A stretch of DNA of 64,000 nucleotides. It comes from Microtetraspora fusca. GTDB lineage: Bacteria > Actinomycetota > Actinomycetes > Streptosporangiales > Streptosporangiaceae. The DNA is taken from the NCBI RefSeq assembly GCF_001570365.1, contig NZ_BBYK01000042.1:347586-411585 (forward strand), given 5' to 3'. Numbering within the stretch: position 1 is the first letter of the stretch; the number at the start of each line of letters is the position of its first letter. Made by a program: the position numbers and the translations under genes. Shown in pieces: positions 9,063 through 17,926 of the stretch. The notes below the pieces were generated by a model. That model was not told the DNA's origin and made no database searches. It saw only the letters and a program-made list of their open reading frames with translations.

Positions 9063-9178
9063 ACCGCACCTCCGAGGCGGGTGCCGATACGGCACCGCCA
9101 TAGTGGGTACCTGCCCAACTGGTAAGTCCTTTGAATCCCTAGATGGTGTAGTTCGAACAAAGAGACGAGTATGTGGCT

Positions 9179-10114
9179 ATGCGCAGCATTTGGAAGGGCG
9201 CCATATCGTTCGGGCTGGTCACCATCCCCGTGAAGCTCTACTCCGCCACGGAGCAGAAGGACGTCTCCTTCCACCAGGTGCACCGGGAGGACGGCGGGCG
9301 GATCAAGTACAAGCGGGTGTGCACGCTCGACGGCCAGGAGGTGTCGTACTCCGACATCGCCAAGGGCTACGAACTGCCGAGCGGCGACATGGTCGTGCTG
9401 ACGGACGAGGACTTCGCCGACCTCCCGCTGACCACCTCCCGCCGGATCGACGTGCTGCAGTTCTCCCCCTCCGAGCAGATCGACCCGATCTACTTCGCCA
9501 AGTCGTACTACCTGGAGCCGGAGGCCCAGGGAGCGAAGCCGTACGTGCTGCTGAGGGACGCGTTGGAGCGCTCGGGGCAGGTGGCGATCGTGAAGGTGGC
9601 GCTGCGCCAGCGCGAGTCGCTGGCGACCTTGCGCGTACGGGACGGCATCTTCGTGCTGGAGACGATGTTGTGGCCGGACGAGGTGCGCGAGGCGGACTTC
9701 CCCTTCCTGGACGAGGACATCGACGTGCGTCCGCAGGAGCTCCAAATGGCCGAGTCCCTGATCGAGACGATGGTCGCGGACTTCGATGCGGAGGGGTACA
9801 AGGACACCTACCGCGAGGCGCTGCAGGCCGTCATCGAGGCCAAGGTCGCCGGCAAGGAGGTGGTCACCCCCGAGGCGCCCGCCGAGGAGAAGCCCGCCGT
9901 CGATCTGATGGCCGCGTTGCGCGCCAGCGTGGAGGCCGCCAAGAGGGAGCGCGAGGGGCGCGAGCCGGCGAGGAAGAAGGAGGCCGCGGCGTCGGGCGCG
10001 AAGAGCGCGGCGAAATCCGGGACGAAGGCCGGAGGGAAGGCCGCGGCGAAGAAGGCGGCCTCCGAGGACGAGGAGAAGGCGCCGCGCAAGCGCGGAGCGC
10101 GCCGCTCCGCCTGA
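9179..10114 (+). CDS. ku: Ku DNA end-binding protein
   Basis: 311 residues from ATG 9179 (MRSIWKGAISFGLVTIPVKL); a GTG two codons earlier is also possible. The bacterial Ku core runs to about residue 250 with the conserved FHQVHREDGGRIKYKRVC segment. A Lys/Ala/Arg-rich C-terminal extension (KKAASEDEEKAPRKRGARR) matches the minimal and extended C-termini that bind DNA and help threading inward. Ku homodimers ring broken DNA ends and recruit LigD polymerase and ligase modules; the divergent neighbour supplies the polymerase. Confidence 0.95.
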   Translation: MRSIWKGAISFGLVTIPVKLYSATEQKDVSFHQVHREDGGRIKYKRVCTLDGQEVSYSDIAKGYELPSGDMVVLTDEDFADLPLTTSRRIDVLQFSPSEQIDPIYFAKSYYLEPEAQGAKPYVLLRDALERSGQVAIVKVALRQRESLATLRVRDGIFVLETMLWPDEVREADFPFLDEDIDVRPQELQMAESLIETMVADFDAEGYKDTYREALQAVIEAKVAGKEVVTPEAPAEEKPAVDLMAALRASVEAAKREREGREPARKKEAAASGAKSAAKSGTKAGGKAAAKKAASEDEEKAPRKRGARRSA

Positions 10115-10515
10115 CCCCACGGCTCTTGTGCGTGTCCCGAAAACGTGTGGCGTGATGTGGACAGGAGAGCCGCCGGGCAGGTCGGCGTGCGGCTGGACCG
10201 GTCCGATCCCCGGCAGTGCGGGAACGGCTGACGAGGCCCGGCGTGGCGGGACATGTGGGGAAGCCTGGCGCGGCGCGGGTGGGGAAATGGAACGGCCATC
10301 CGGCCGGGATTCCTCCCGGCCGGATGGCCCTGTAGTAGGGAAGGCGGGGAGCCGACGGCTCTCGTCCGTGGCGTCCGCCTGTATGCGCTGAAACGATGGA
10401 TCTCATCGTGTGGGCGAGGAGACGTATGCGTCTCCCCCCTGTGTGAGCGCCTCTCCGTGGATCTTCCGCTCAGGTCGAGCGCCGATCACGGCGAGGTCGT
10501 CCGGTGTGGATCCGC
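10115..10515. other. Gap after ku containing a terminator
   Basis: No credible gene is seen in these 400 bases. They hold the strong hairpin at 10294-10329 described separately and the 3' flank of the first array gene. Confidence 0.55.
10294..10329 (-). terminator. Terminator of array gene A
   Basis: A 16-bp perfect stem (10294-10309 with 10314-10329) with a 4-base loop lies downstream of array gene A. On the minus strand it is followed by a modest T-rich stretch (GTTCCATTT). It may also stop transcription coming from ku. Confidence 0.75.
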
Positions 10516-10884
10516 TCAGCCGACGGGCGCGAGCGGGGCGCCGGTGACCTCCGGCTCCGGCTGCTGCTCCGGCCGCCTCAGGAAGTCCAGGAACTGCCTG
10601 GGAAGGCGGATCGTGATGTTGTTGATCACCTGCTGCCGCTGGTGCTGCCGCTGGCGCTGGTGCCCGCGCTGGTTCTGGTGGTCGCGGTTGTGGTTGCGGT
10701 TCCAGTTACGGTTCCGCTGGCCACGGCCTCCCCAGCCACCCCCGCCCCAGCTGGCGAAGCCGCCCGCCTGGACGACGGCGGCGTTCGCCGTGGTCGCGGT
10801 GGTCGTGGCGCCGAGCGCCACCGCCCCACCCGTCAGTGCGGTGCTGATCGCCAGCCCCGCGATGACACTCCTGAACTTGGGCAT
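10516..10884 (-). CDS. Array protein A: secreted Asn/Arg/Gly-rich protein
   Basis: 122 residues; the first of eight paralogues. It opens with a Sec signal peptide (MPKFRSVIAGLAISTALTGG...ATTANA, cleavage likely after ANA). A Gly/Trp segment (GGFASWGGGGWGGRG) and an NRNWNRNHNRDHQ repeat follow, then the family core QRQQVINNITIRLP. The tail is short and proline-rich and ends VTGAPLAPVG. AAGGAGA precedes the ATG. There are no cysteines after the signal peptide, unlike most siblings. The signal peptide resembles that of gene H at the other end of the array (SVIAGLAIST). I recognise no characterised family; export is inferred, function unknown. Confidence 0.8.
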   Translation of the reverse strand: MPKFRSVIAGLAISTALTGGAVALGATTTATTANAAVVQAGGFASWGGGGWGGRGQRNRNWNRNHNRDHQNQRGHQRQRQHQRQQVINNITIRLPRQFLDFLRRPEQQPEPEVTGAPLAPVG

Positions 10885-11023
10885 TGCACTTCTCCTTTTG
10901 AAAGGAATTGATTTTCTCTTACCTTTCGACGCTCTCCGCGTCGAGTCACGGAGAACGATTGAGATCACCCGGAGTGGATCATCTCGATATCGTCTTGATT
11001 GCCGAGTTTGCGGAGTGGCAAAC
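10885..11023 (-). promoter_or_regulatory. Upstream box and leader of array gene A
   Basis: On the minus strand the conserved pair GTTT (11020-11023) and GGCAAT (10998-11003) is spaced 16 bp, 114 bp before the ATG. The leader contains a 6-bp hairpin (10927-10932 with 10938-10943). A sequence related to the TTGTCGCTYTATT site of genes E-H lies at about 11049-11061. Confidence 0.55.
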
Positions 11024-11228
11024 GGTTACGTGCGGATCTTGGGTGCCGCATGTGATTTATTGACGATGCTCCGCGGAGTGCGATTGTTTACCGGAGAAAT
11101 GGGTGGCCCGCCGGTGAGCCGTACAGCCGACCGGGAAAGGCCGGCGATGGCATTCACGGCGAGCGTCGCATGCCCGGCGAGGCGTTCCGCGTGAAACGCG
11201 GAGAAGGCGTTACCGGGCCGTACGCATG

Positions 11229-11266
11229 AAGAAGCCCATCCGGTCGGCGGTGCCGACCGGATGGGC
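11229..11266 (-). terminator. Terminator of array gene B
   Basis: A 15-bp perfect stem (11234-11248 with 11252-11266) with a 3-base loop is followed on the minus strand by TTCTTC. It lies 161 bp beyond the stop codon of gene B. Confidence 0.75.
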
Positions 11267-11426
11267 CCGGTGTTTCCAGAAGGTGAGACCGCTCGGGCGT
11301 CGCGACGGACGTCATCGCGCCGCCGAGCTGCTCGGCCGTACCGGTGTCACCGAGGTTTCTCACCGGTGTGGACGAGATGGCCCGACCGCCCGCTGGTCGT
11401 TCACGGCCTCACGGCGGTGAATGCGC

Positions 11427-11918
11427 TTACCGCTGGTTCTGGTTGGCGGTGCCTGCCGCGTTGCCGTTGCCGCCGTTGCCGCCGTTGGCGTTGTTGTTGT
11501 TGCCGTCGGCGATGGCGCCGCCGTTGCCGCCGTTACCGCCGCGGGCCAGGACGAGCTGGGCGAGGATGTCCTCGGCCCGCAGACCGCGCTGCTCCTCGCG
11601 GGGCCGCTCGCGCTCGCGCTCCCTGGGCACCTGTACACGGATGTTGTTGATCACGTTCTGGCGCTGGCGCTGCTCCTCGCGCTGGTGCTCGCGCTGGTGC
11701 TGACGGTTGTGGTTCCGGTTGTGGTTGCGGTTGTGGTTGCGGTTGCCGCGGCCACCCCAGCCGCCGCCCCAGCCACCGCCGCCGCAGCCGCCGCCGCAGC
11801 CGACCTGGACGACGCCGGCGTTCGCCGCGGTGGCCGTGGTGGCGCCGAGCGCGACGGCTCCGCCGGTCAGCGCGGTGCTGATGGCCAGCAGCCCGACGAG
11901 GTTCTTGAACTTGGGCAT
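11427..11918 (-). CDS. Array protein B: secreted Gly/Asn/His-rich protein
   Basis: 163 residues. A signal peptide (MPKFKNLVGLLAISTALTGG...ATAANA) is followed by a Cys/Gly/Trp segment (GCGGGCGGGGWGGGWGG), the repeat NRNHNRNHNRNHNRQHQREHQ, and the core QRQNVINNIRVQVP. Then come an Arg/Glu stretch (PREREREPREEQRG), a short amphipathic helix LRAEDILAQLVLARG and a GGNGGN/NNNNANGGNGGN tail. The middle is almost identical at DNA level to gene G (152-nt block, one difference). It is predicted to be exported and soluble or wall-associated; the His/Asn repeat could bind metal or nucleic acid, but this is conjecture. Confidence 0.8.
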   Translation of the reverse strand: MPKFKNLVGLLAISTALTGGAVALGATTATAANAGVVQVGCGGGCGGGGWGGGWGGRGNRNHNRNHNRNHNRQHQREHQREEQRQRQNVINNIRVQVPRERERERPREEQRGLRAEDILAQLVLARGGNGGNGGAIADGNNNNANGGNGGNGNAAGTANQNQR

Positions 11919-12052
11919 TGTGTTTCCCCCTGAAGGAATCAAATTCCTCTTGACGCTTCGACACTTTCGGGGAGTCCCCCGAAGAATGCCCCGGACGCCC
12001 TTGATGTGGCATTTCCGTATTGTCTTGATTTCCGATGGAGGAGATGACAAAC
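11919..12052 (-). promoter_or_regulatory. Upstream box and leader of array gene B
   Basis: GTTT (12049-12052) and GGAAAT (12028-12033) are spaced 15 bp, 110 bp before the ATG. The transcribed leader would contain a 7-bp hairpin (11966-11972 with 11977-11983) and a second possible pairing of AATGCC with GGCATT on the minus strand just upstream of it. Confidence 0.55.
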
Positions 12053-12211
12053 GCCGCAATTCCCTCTTTAGCCAGCTCTTTTCACTTCGTTGGGCGCGTT
12101 GCACACGACATGCTTGTGTTGACGGCACAGTCCCTCGTGAGGCGATTCGGTCGCGTAAGTCGGCGGGTGGCTTGTGGGCACGTGTCCTTCACCAGAAAAG
12201 GGTCGCTCACG

Positions 12212-12253
12212 AAAAAACCCTGCCCGGCCCGCACGAAGCGAGGCCGGACAGGG
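12212..12253 (-). terminator. Terminator of array gene C
   Basis: A GC-rich stem (12218-12229 with 12242-12253, one mismatch) is followed on the minus strand by a run of T (12212-12217 are A on the plus strand). It is a classic intrinsic terminator. A second hairpin (12426-12438 with 12444-12456) lies closer to the stop codon. Confidence 0.8.
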
Positions 12254-12513
12254 TGGTTTTCGGCGAGGTACGCGTTATGCGAGTGCGTCCTCGCCGTCGG
12301 TGTCGTAGCGGGTCCCACGTCCGGAGCCTTTCGGCCCCCTTCCGGCCTGCTCGCGTTTCTGGTGAACGTCGGTCAGGAGAAACCGCGTCCCGGGTGGAAT
12401 GCGGAGAGTCGTGGGAGCGGCCTTCGGACACCGGCGGCGGGTTGCCGCCGGTGTCCTCGTCAGGTGAGCCCGCGCGTGTAGCTCGGCGGTCCCACAGCCG
12501 GAGAGTGCGCTAC

Positions 12514-13023
12514 TTAGGGAACGCGCGGCTGGGCGACGTTGGCAATCTGGTTGGCGGCGCCTGCGGCGTTGCCGTTGCCGCCGTTGCCGCCGCGGGCGTC
12601 GTTGTTGTTGCCGCCGGCGATGGCGCCGCCGTTGCCGCCGTTGCCGCCGCGGGCCAGGACGAGCTGGGCGAGGATGTCCTCGGCCCGCAGGCCGCGCTGC
12701 TCCTCGCGGGGCCGCTCGCGCTCGCGCTCCCTGGGCACCTGCAGGCGGATGTTGTTGATCACGTTCTGGCGCTGGCGCTGGTGCTGGCGCTGGTGCCCGC
12801 GCTGGTCCTGGTGGTCGCGGTTGTGGTTGCGGTTCCAGTTGCGGTTGTGGGTGCGACCACCCCAGCCGCCGCCGCCGCAGCCGCCCCCGCAGCCGCCGCC
12901 CCAGGTCTGGACGACGGAGGCGCTCGCCGTGGTGGCGGTGGTGGCGGCGCCGAGCGCGACGGCTCCGCCGGTCAGCGCGGTGCTGAGGGCGAGAAGCCCG
13001 ACGAGGTTCTTGAACTTGGGCAT
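12514..13023 (-). CDS. Array protein C: secreted Gly/Asn/His-rich protein
   Basis: 169 residues. Same order as gene B: signal peptide ending TTASA, then TWGGGCGGGCGGGGWGG, the repeat NRNWNRNHNRDHQDQRGHQ, core QRQNVINNIRLQVP, an Arg/Glu block, helix LRAEDILAQLVLARG, and a GGNGGN/NNNDARGGNGGN tail ending NVAQPRVP. The Trp/Cys segment is shared with gene H, while the NRNWNRNHNRDHQ part is shared with gene A. Its stop-proximal DNA and 3' flank are nearly identical to those of gene D, indicating a recent tandem duplication. Confidence 0.8.
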   Translation of the reverse strand: MPKFKNLVGLLALSTALTGGAVALGAATTATTASASVVQTWGGGCGGGCGGGGWGGRTHNRNWNRNHNRDHQDQRGHQRQHQRQRQNVINNIRLQVPRERERERPREEQRGLRAEDILAQLVLARGGNGGNGGAIAGGNNNDARGGNGGNGNAAGAANQIANVAQPRVP

Positions 13024-13158
13024 TGCGTTTCCCCCTGAAGGAATCAGATTCCTCTTGACGCTTCGACACTTTCGGGGAGTGCCCCGAAGAATGCCCCGGA
13101 CGCCCTTGATGTGGCATTTCCGTATTATCTTGGTTTCCGTCGTGGTAAGACGACAAAC
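13024..13158 (-). promoter_or_regulatory. Upstream box and leader of array gene C
   Basis: GTTT (13155-13158) and GGAAAC (13133-13138) are spaced 16 bp, 110 bp before the ATG. The leader is nearly identical to that of gene B, including the TTCGGGG/CCCCGAA hairpin with a changed loop. Confidence 0.55.
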
Positions 13159-13318
13159 GCCGCGGTTCCGTTCTTAGTCAGCTCTTTTCATTTCATTGGG
13201 CGCGTCGGCGCAGAGCATCGTTATGTGGATGGTGCGGAGCCGTTCACGAAGGGATTCCGTCGCGTACGGCGGTGCGTGCGCCCGCGAAGTTGTGACTATG
13301 TGGTCTTCAGGGCGTGCG

Positions 13319-13359
13319 AAAAACCCTGCCCGGCCCGCACGAAGCGAGGCCGGACAGGG
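13319..13359 (-). terminator. Terminator of array gene D
   Basis: A GC-rich stem (from 13324 to 13359, one mismatch) precedes a minus-strand T-run (13319-13323). It is almost the same sequence as the terminator of gene C. A second hairpin lies at 13533-13563. Confidence 0.8.
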
Positions 13360-13620
13360 TGGTGTTTTCCGCGAGGGATGCGTTATATGTGAGCGCCCTC
13401 GGTGTCGGTGTCGTAGCCATCCCACGGCGGGGGCCTTTCGGCCCCTTTCCGGCCTGCTCGCGTTTCTGGTGAACGCCGGTCAGGAGGAACCGCGTTCCAG
13501 GTGGAATGCGGAGAGTCGTGGGAGCGGCTTTCGGACACCGGCGGCGGGTTGCCGCCGGTGTCCTCATCAGGTGAGCCCGCGCGTGTAGCTCGGCGGTCCC
13601 ACAGCCGGAGAGTGCGCTAC

Positions 13621-14121
13621 TTAGGGAACGCGCGGCTGGGCGACGTTGGCAGCCTGGTTGGCGGCGCCTGCGGCGTCGGCGTTGCCGCCGTTGCCACCAT
13701 TGGCGTTGTTGTCGTTGCCGCCGGCGATGGCGCCGCCGTTGCCGCCGTTGCCGCCGCGGGCCAGAACGAGCTGGGCGAGGATGTCCTCGGCCCGCAGACC
13801 GCGCTGCTCCTCGCGGGGCCGCTCGCGCTCGCGCTCCCTGGGCACCTGCACGCGGACGTTGTTGATCACGTTCTGGCGCTGGCGCTGGTCCTCGCGCTGC
13901 TGATCGCGCTGCTGCTGGTGGAGGCGGTTGTGGTTGCGGTTGTGGTTACGGTTCCGCTGGCCGCGGCCACCCCAGCCACCCCCGCCCCAGCTGGCGAAGC
14001 CGCCCGCCTGGACGACGGACGCGCTCGCCGTGGTGGCGGTGGTGGCGCCGAGCGCGACGGCTCCGCCGGTCAGTGCGGTGCCGATGGCCAGCAGCCCGAC
14101 GAGGTTCTTGAACTTGGGCAT
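13621..14121 (-). CDS. Array protein D: secreted Gly/Asn/His-rich protein
   Basis: 166 residues. A signal peptide ends TTASA. The Gly segment is GGFASWGGGGWGGRGQRN, without cysteine, identical over 48 nt to gene A. Next come NRNHNRNHNRLHQQQRDQQ, core QRQNVINNVRVQVP, an Arg/Glu block, helix LRAEDILAQLVLARG, and a GGNGGN/DNNANGGNGGN tail ending NVAQPRVP as in gene C. The protein therefore joins an A-like middle to a C-like end, a sign of recombination between array members. Confidence 0.8.
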   Translation of the reverse strand: MPKFKNLVGLLAIGTALTGGAVALGATTATTASASVVQAGGFASWGGGGWGGRGQRNRNHNRNHNRLHQQQRDQQREDQRQRQNVINNVRVQVPRERERERPREEQRGLRAEDILAQLVLARGGNGGNGGAIAGGNDNNANGGNGGNADAAGAANQAANVAQPRVP

Positions 14122-14256
14122 TGTGTTTCCCCCTGAAGGAATCAGATTCCTCTTGACGCTTCGGCATCTTCGTGAAGCCAGTCGAAGAATGCCCCGGACG
14201 CCCTTGACGCGGCATTTCCGTATTATCTTGGTTTCCGGATCGGTGAGACGACAAAC
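14122..14256 (-). promoter_or_regulatory. Upstream box and leader of array gene D
   Basis: GTTT (14253-14256) and GGAAAC (14231-14236) are spaced 16 bp, 110 bp before the ATG. The leader hairpin has diverged to a 5-bp stem (14168-14172 with 14183-14187) at the same location as in genes B and C. Confidence 0.55.
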
Positions 14257-14419
14257 GCCGTCGTTCCGTTCTTAGTCGGCTCTTTTCATTTCAGTGGACG
14301 CGTCGCACGTGGTGCGTCTCCTTGAGCGGCAGAACGTCGCTCACAACGGGATTTCATCGCACACCGCGGTGGGGGCATCCACGCGGTTCACGTATTTCTG
14401 AGAAAAAGGACGTGACGTC

Positions 14420-14461
14420 AAAAAGGCCTGCCCGGCATCGCATGAGCGCGGGCCGGGCAGG
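14420..14461 (-). terminator. Terminator of array gene E
   Basis: A 10-bp perfect stem (14427-14436 with 14452-14461) is followed on the minus strand by CC and a five-T run (14420-14424). Confidence 0.75.
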
Positions 14462-14727
14462 GTGCTGCTTTTCGGCGAGGGATGAGCTGGTCGAGAGCGT
14501 CCTCGCTGTTCGCGCCGCGGCCGGTTCCGACGGCCGGGACCTTTCGTCCCTTTCCGGCCTGCTCGCGTTCTTCATGAACGTCGGTCAGGAAGAACCGCGT
14601 ACCTGCATAGGTACGCGGATACCGTGGAAACGGCTTTCAGGCGCGACGGCGGCACATGCCGCCGGCTTTCTGGAAGGTGAGACCGTCCGCCGCTGTTCGA
14701 CCGGCGGTCTCACGGCCGGAGAATGCG

Positions 14728-15252
14728 CTACCTAACCGAAGCGGGCACGCGGATAGAGTTGGCCTGGTCGGCGGCGCCTGCGGCGTCGGCGTTGCCGCCG
14801 TTGCCGCCGTTGGCGTTGTTGCGGTCGCCGCCGGCGATGGCGCCCCCGTTGCCGCCGTTGCCGCCGCGCGCGGCGATGAGCTGGGCGAGGATGTTCTCGG
14901 CCAGGATGTCGCGGAGGTCGCGGCGGTTGTCCTCACGGACCTGCTCCTGCTCGCGCTCCCGCGGGACCTGCAGCCGGACGTTGTTGATCACGTTCTGGCG
15001 CTGGTGCTCCTGCTGCCGCTGGTGCTCGCGCTGGTGCTGACGGTTGCGGTTGTGGTTGCGGTTCCAGTTGCGGTTGTGGGTGCGGCCACCCCAGCCGCCG
15101 CCCCAGCCACCGCCGCAACCGCCGCAGCCGCCCGTCTGGACGACGGAGGCGCTCGCCGCGGTGGCCGTGGTGGCGGCGCCCAGGGCGACGGCTCCGCCGG
15201 TCAGCGCGGTGCTGACGGCCAGCAGCCCCACGAGGTTCTTGAACTTGGGCAT
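14728..15252 (-). CDS. Array protein E: secreted Gly/Asn/His-rich protein
   Basis: 174 residues, the longest member. A signal peptide ends TAASA. The Cys/Gly/Trp part is GGCGGCGGGWGGGWGGRTHN. The repeat NRNWNRNHNRNRQHQREHQ leads to core HQRQNVINNVRLQVP. An Arg/Glu/Gln block and a longer helix (LRDILAENILAQLIAARGG) precede GGNGGN/DRNNANGGNGGN, ending IRVPASVR. It belongs with B-D by its C-terminal half but uses the E-H type of upstream region. Exported; function unknown. Confidence 0.8.
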   Translation of the reverse strand: MPKFKNLVGLLAVSTALTGGAVALGAATTATAASASVVQTGGCGGCGGGWGGGWGGRTHNRNWNRNHNRNRQHQREHQRQQEHQRQNVINNVRLQVPREREQEQVREDNRRDLRDILAENILAQLIAARGGNGGNGGAIAGGDRNNANGGNGGNADAAGAADQANSIRVPASVR

Positions 15253-15389
15253 TGCGATTCTCCCTTGGAAGGAATTGATTTGCCCCGACACTCTGGCATT
15301 CCGAGAATTTTCTCGGAAGCGTGCCCGGATGACCCTTGCCGGATCATCTCTACGGTGTCTCTGATTTCCTTCCGCGTCGGGCGGCAAAC
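15253..15389 (-). promoter_or_regulatory. Upstream box and leader of array gene E
   Basis: GTTT (15386-15389) and GGAAAT (15364-15369) are spaced 16 bp, 112 bp before the ATG. The leader hairpin is a 9-bp perfect stem (15299-15307 with 15310-15318). The additional site TTGTCGCTCTATT lies at 15416-15428, starting 27 bp from the end of the box. Confidence 0.6.
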
Positions 15390-15573
15390 GGTGATTGGCG
15401 GCTCTTAGTCTTTGCTTGTCGCTCTATTAATGAAGTGGGTCGGTTGAAGTTGATTTGCTACCGATACCCCTTATGTCGGAATTCAGGGGGCGTATTCGGT
15501 GTGGATCGCCCCTCGCGCCGAGGCGCTGCACCCTCCGGGGCCATGCCGTACGAGCAGGGAGAATGGGCCGATG

Positions 15574-15609
15574 GAAAAAGAAATCCGGCCGGCGAGACGC
15601 CGGCCGGAT
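15574..15609 (-). terminator. Terminator of array gene F
   Basis: A 12-bp perfect stem (15583-15594 with 15598-15609) with a 3-base loop is followed on the minus strand by TTCTTTTTC. Strong intrinsic terminator. Confidence 0.85.
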
Positions 15610-15810
15610 GAATGTGATTTCCATGTGGATGGGATGACGGCTCGCGGGCGGGAGGCCTGCCGTCGTCTTCACGAGAATCGTCGAAAGCGAGCGTGCTTTC
15701 TGGACAGGAAACGGAAATCACCGCCCCGCCCGCGTCACACGCCCTGGTCCCGCGCATGCGGTGCGGGGCCGCCGGTGTGTCCGCGCTCCCGCCTCGGTGA
15801 GTACGGCGGC

Positions 15811-16179
15811 TCAGTCGAGGACTCGGAATTCGCGGACGAAGTCCCTGCCGTTCGAACTCGACGTGGTGGTGGCGGTCGGCGGCAGGTTGCGGTCGGCCGG
15901 GACCACGACGTCGTTGATCAGGAACTGGGTCTGCTCCTGGTGCTGGCTCTGCTGGTCGTGCTGGCTCTGGTGCTTGTTGTTCGAGTTGCGGTTCCAGCCG
16001 TTCCCGCAGCCACCGCCGCCGCAGCCGCCGTCATCGCACCCGCCGTCGCCGCAGCCGTCGGTACGGACCATGCCGGCACTCGCGGCGGTGGTCGTGGTCG
16101 CCGCGCCGACCGCGACGGCGCCGGCGGCCACCGCGGCGCCGAGCGCGAGAAGCCCGGCGAGCCTTGTGAACTTGGGCAT
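15811..16179 (-). CDS. Array protein F: divergent secreted Asp/Cys/Gln-rich paralogue
   Basis: 122 residues and the most divergent member. The signal peptide keeps MPKF but then reads TRLAGLLALGAAVAAGAVAVG. The Gly segment is rich in Cys and Asp (CGDGGCDDGGCGGGGCG), the polar repeat is SNNKHQSQHDQQSQHQEQ, and the core is degenerate (QTQFLINDVVVPAD). The C-terminus is Thr/Ser-rich and ends REFRVLD, without the helix and GGN tail of B-E. Five or more clustered cysteines could bind metal or form disulphides after export; this is inference. Confidence 0.75.
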   Translation of the reverse strand: MPKFTRLAGLLALGAAVAAGAVAVGAATTTTAASAGMVRTDGCGDGGCDDGGCGGGGCGNGWNRNSNNKHQSQHDQQSQHQEQTQFLINDVVVPADRNLPPTATTTSSSNGRDFVREFRVLD

Positions 16180-16333
16180 TGCGTTTCTCCTTCGAAAGAA
16201 ATGCGTTCGCCCTCGCGGTCCGACTTTTCGGAGATTTTCCGGGATAGCCTACGGATCGCCGCGGAGGACGGCGGAGCGACCTCGGTGATCACTCCCGCGG
16301 GTCTGTGATTTCCTTCCGTATCGAACGGCAAAC
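16180..16333 (-). promoter_or_regulatory. Upstream box and leader of array gene F
   Basis: GTTT (16330-16333) and GGAAAT (16308-16313) are spaced 16 bp, 129 bp before the ATG. TTGTCGCTCTATT lies at 16360-16372, again starting 27 bp beyond the box. Leader hairpins are weaker here than in the siblings. Confidence 0.5.
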
Positions 16334-16440
16334 GGTGGTTGGCGGCTCTTAGGCGCTGCTTGTCGCTCTATTACTAATGTTGCGATGATAAACGCAGATT
16401 TGCGGGAAGTTGCGCGATATGTCCGAGTTGGGGAGCACGC

Positions 16441-16470
16441 AAAAAACCGGCCGGCGAGAGGCCGACCGGA
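16441..16470 (-). terminator. Terminator of array gene G
   Basis: A short GC-rich stem is followed on the minus strand by a six-T run (16441-16446 are A on the plus strand). Typical intrinsic terminator. Confidence 0.8.
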
Positions 16471-16686
16471 TGGGACGCTGTTCCCGGCGGTGCCGCGGAT
16501 GGCCGCCCTCCTCGGCGCCCCGCCACCTGTCGGGCCGGGTTCCGCCTCTCCTCCGCTATTCGGGATGTCAACTCGTCAGGCGTGCCCGCGCCCACCGCGG
16601 CCTTCCGCCTCCTGCTTCGAGGCGTACGGCCCCGGTGGAACGCGGGCACGTGGGATCACTTCTCGTCGCCGCCGGCAGGCGGCTTT

Positions 16687-17073
16687 TTAGATGCCGTCGT
16701 CGTCGCCGTCGCCGTCGCCGTCGAGCACGGCGGCGTTGCTCAGGATCTCCGGCAGGTCGTCGCCGAAGTCCTCGCCGTCGCGGCCCACGCGGATGTTGTT
16801 GATCACGTGCTGGCGCTGGCGCTGGTGCTCGGTCTGGTGCTCGCGCTGGTGCTGACGGTTGTGGTTCCGGTTGTGGTTGCGGTTGTGGTTGCGGTTGCCG
16901 CGGCCACCCCAGCCGCCGCCCCAGCCGCCGCCGCCGCAGCCGCCGCCGCAGCCGACCTGGACGACGCCGGCGTTCGCCGCGGTGGTGGTGGCGGCGGCGC
17001 CGAGCGCGACGGCTCCGCCGGTCAGCGCGGTGCTGAGGGCGAGAAGCCCGACGACGTTCTTGAACTTGGGCAT
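16687..17073 (-). CDS. Array protein G: secreted Gly/Asn/His-rich protein, acidic tail
   Basis: 128 residues. The signal peptide ends TTAANA. The middle (GCGGGCGGGGWGGGWGG and NRNHNRNHNRNHNRQHQREHQ) is virtually the same as gene B. The core is QRQHVINNIRVGRD. The C-terminus switches to an acidic tail with EDFGDDLPEILSN and DGDGDGDDDGI, lacking the Arg/Glu and GGN blocks. The acidic Asp/Gly tail resembles calcium-binding sequences superficially, without a defined motif. Confidence 0.8.
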   Translation of the reverse strand: MPKFKNVVGLLALSTALTGGAVALGAAATTTAANAGVVQVGCGGGCGGGGWGGGWGGRGNRNHNRNHNRNHNRQHQREHQTEHQRQRQHVINNIRVGRDGEDFGDDLPEILSNAAVLDGDGDGDDDGI

Positions 17074-17204
17074 AGCGATTCTCCCTTGAAAGGAATTGAT
17101 TTGCCCGACACTCTGACGTTCTCCGAATTCGGAGAATTGGCGGATGACCCTTACGTGGATCATCTTCGCGTCGTCTAGATTTCCTTCGGCGTCGAGCGAT
17201 AAAC
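17074..17204 (-). promoter_or_regulatory. Upstream box and leader of array gene G
   Basis: GTTT (17201-17204) and GGAAAT (17179-17184) are spaced 16 bp, 106 bp before the ATG. The leader hairpin has a 7-bp perfect stem (17119-17125 with 17130-17136). TTGTCGCTTTATT lies at 17231-17243, 27 bp beyond the box. Confidence 0.6.
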
Positions 17205-17339
17205 GGTGATCGGAGGCTTTTGCCGTCCGCTTGTCGCTTTATTGGAGACGTTGCGCGATTAGGCCATTTATGCGGTGATGTGCGGTATATGTCGCAATTG
17301 CGCCGTACGGCGAACGCCCGGGGAGCGGGAGGGGAACGC

Positions 17340-17380
17340 AAAAGACCACCCGGCCGGCGGTATCCGCCGACCGGGTGGTC
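17340..17380 (-). terminator. Terminator of array gene H
   Basis: A long stem (17344-17360 with 17364-17380, one mismatch) is followed by TTTT on the minus strand. A second 9-bp stem lies nearer the gene (17398-17406 with 17421-17429). Confidence 0.85.
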
Positions 17381-17590
17381 CGGTCTCGCTGTGGTGAGGG
17401 CTCCCGTGAGCCTTCGCTCGCGGGAGCCCTCGGGTCATCGCGGTGGAGAATCACCCTTCACCAGGCCGGTGAGGTGTTCTCGGTGGCCACCTGTTGCGTC
17501 GTGCCCGCGCTCCCCGTGAACTCGCGTCCGGCCGGAACCGCTGCTCCGGTGGAGCGTGGGCACATCACGAATCTCTCGTCGCCTCCGTCT

Positions 17591-17926
<336 letters not shown>

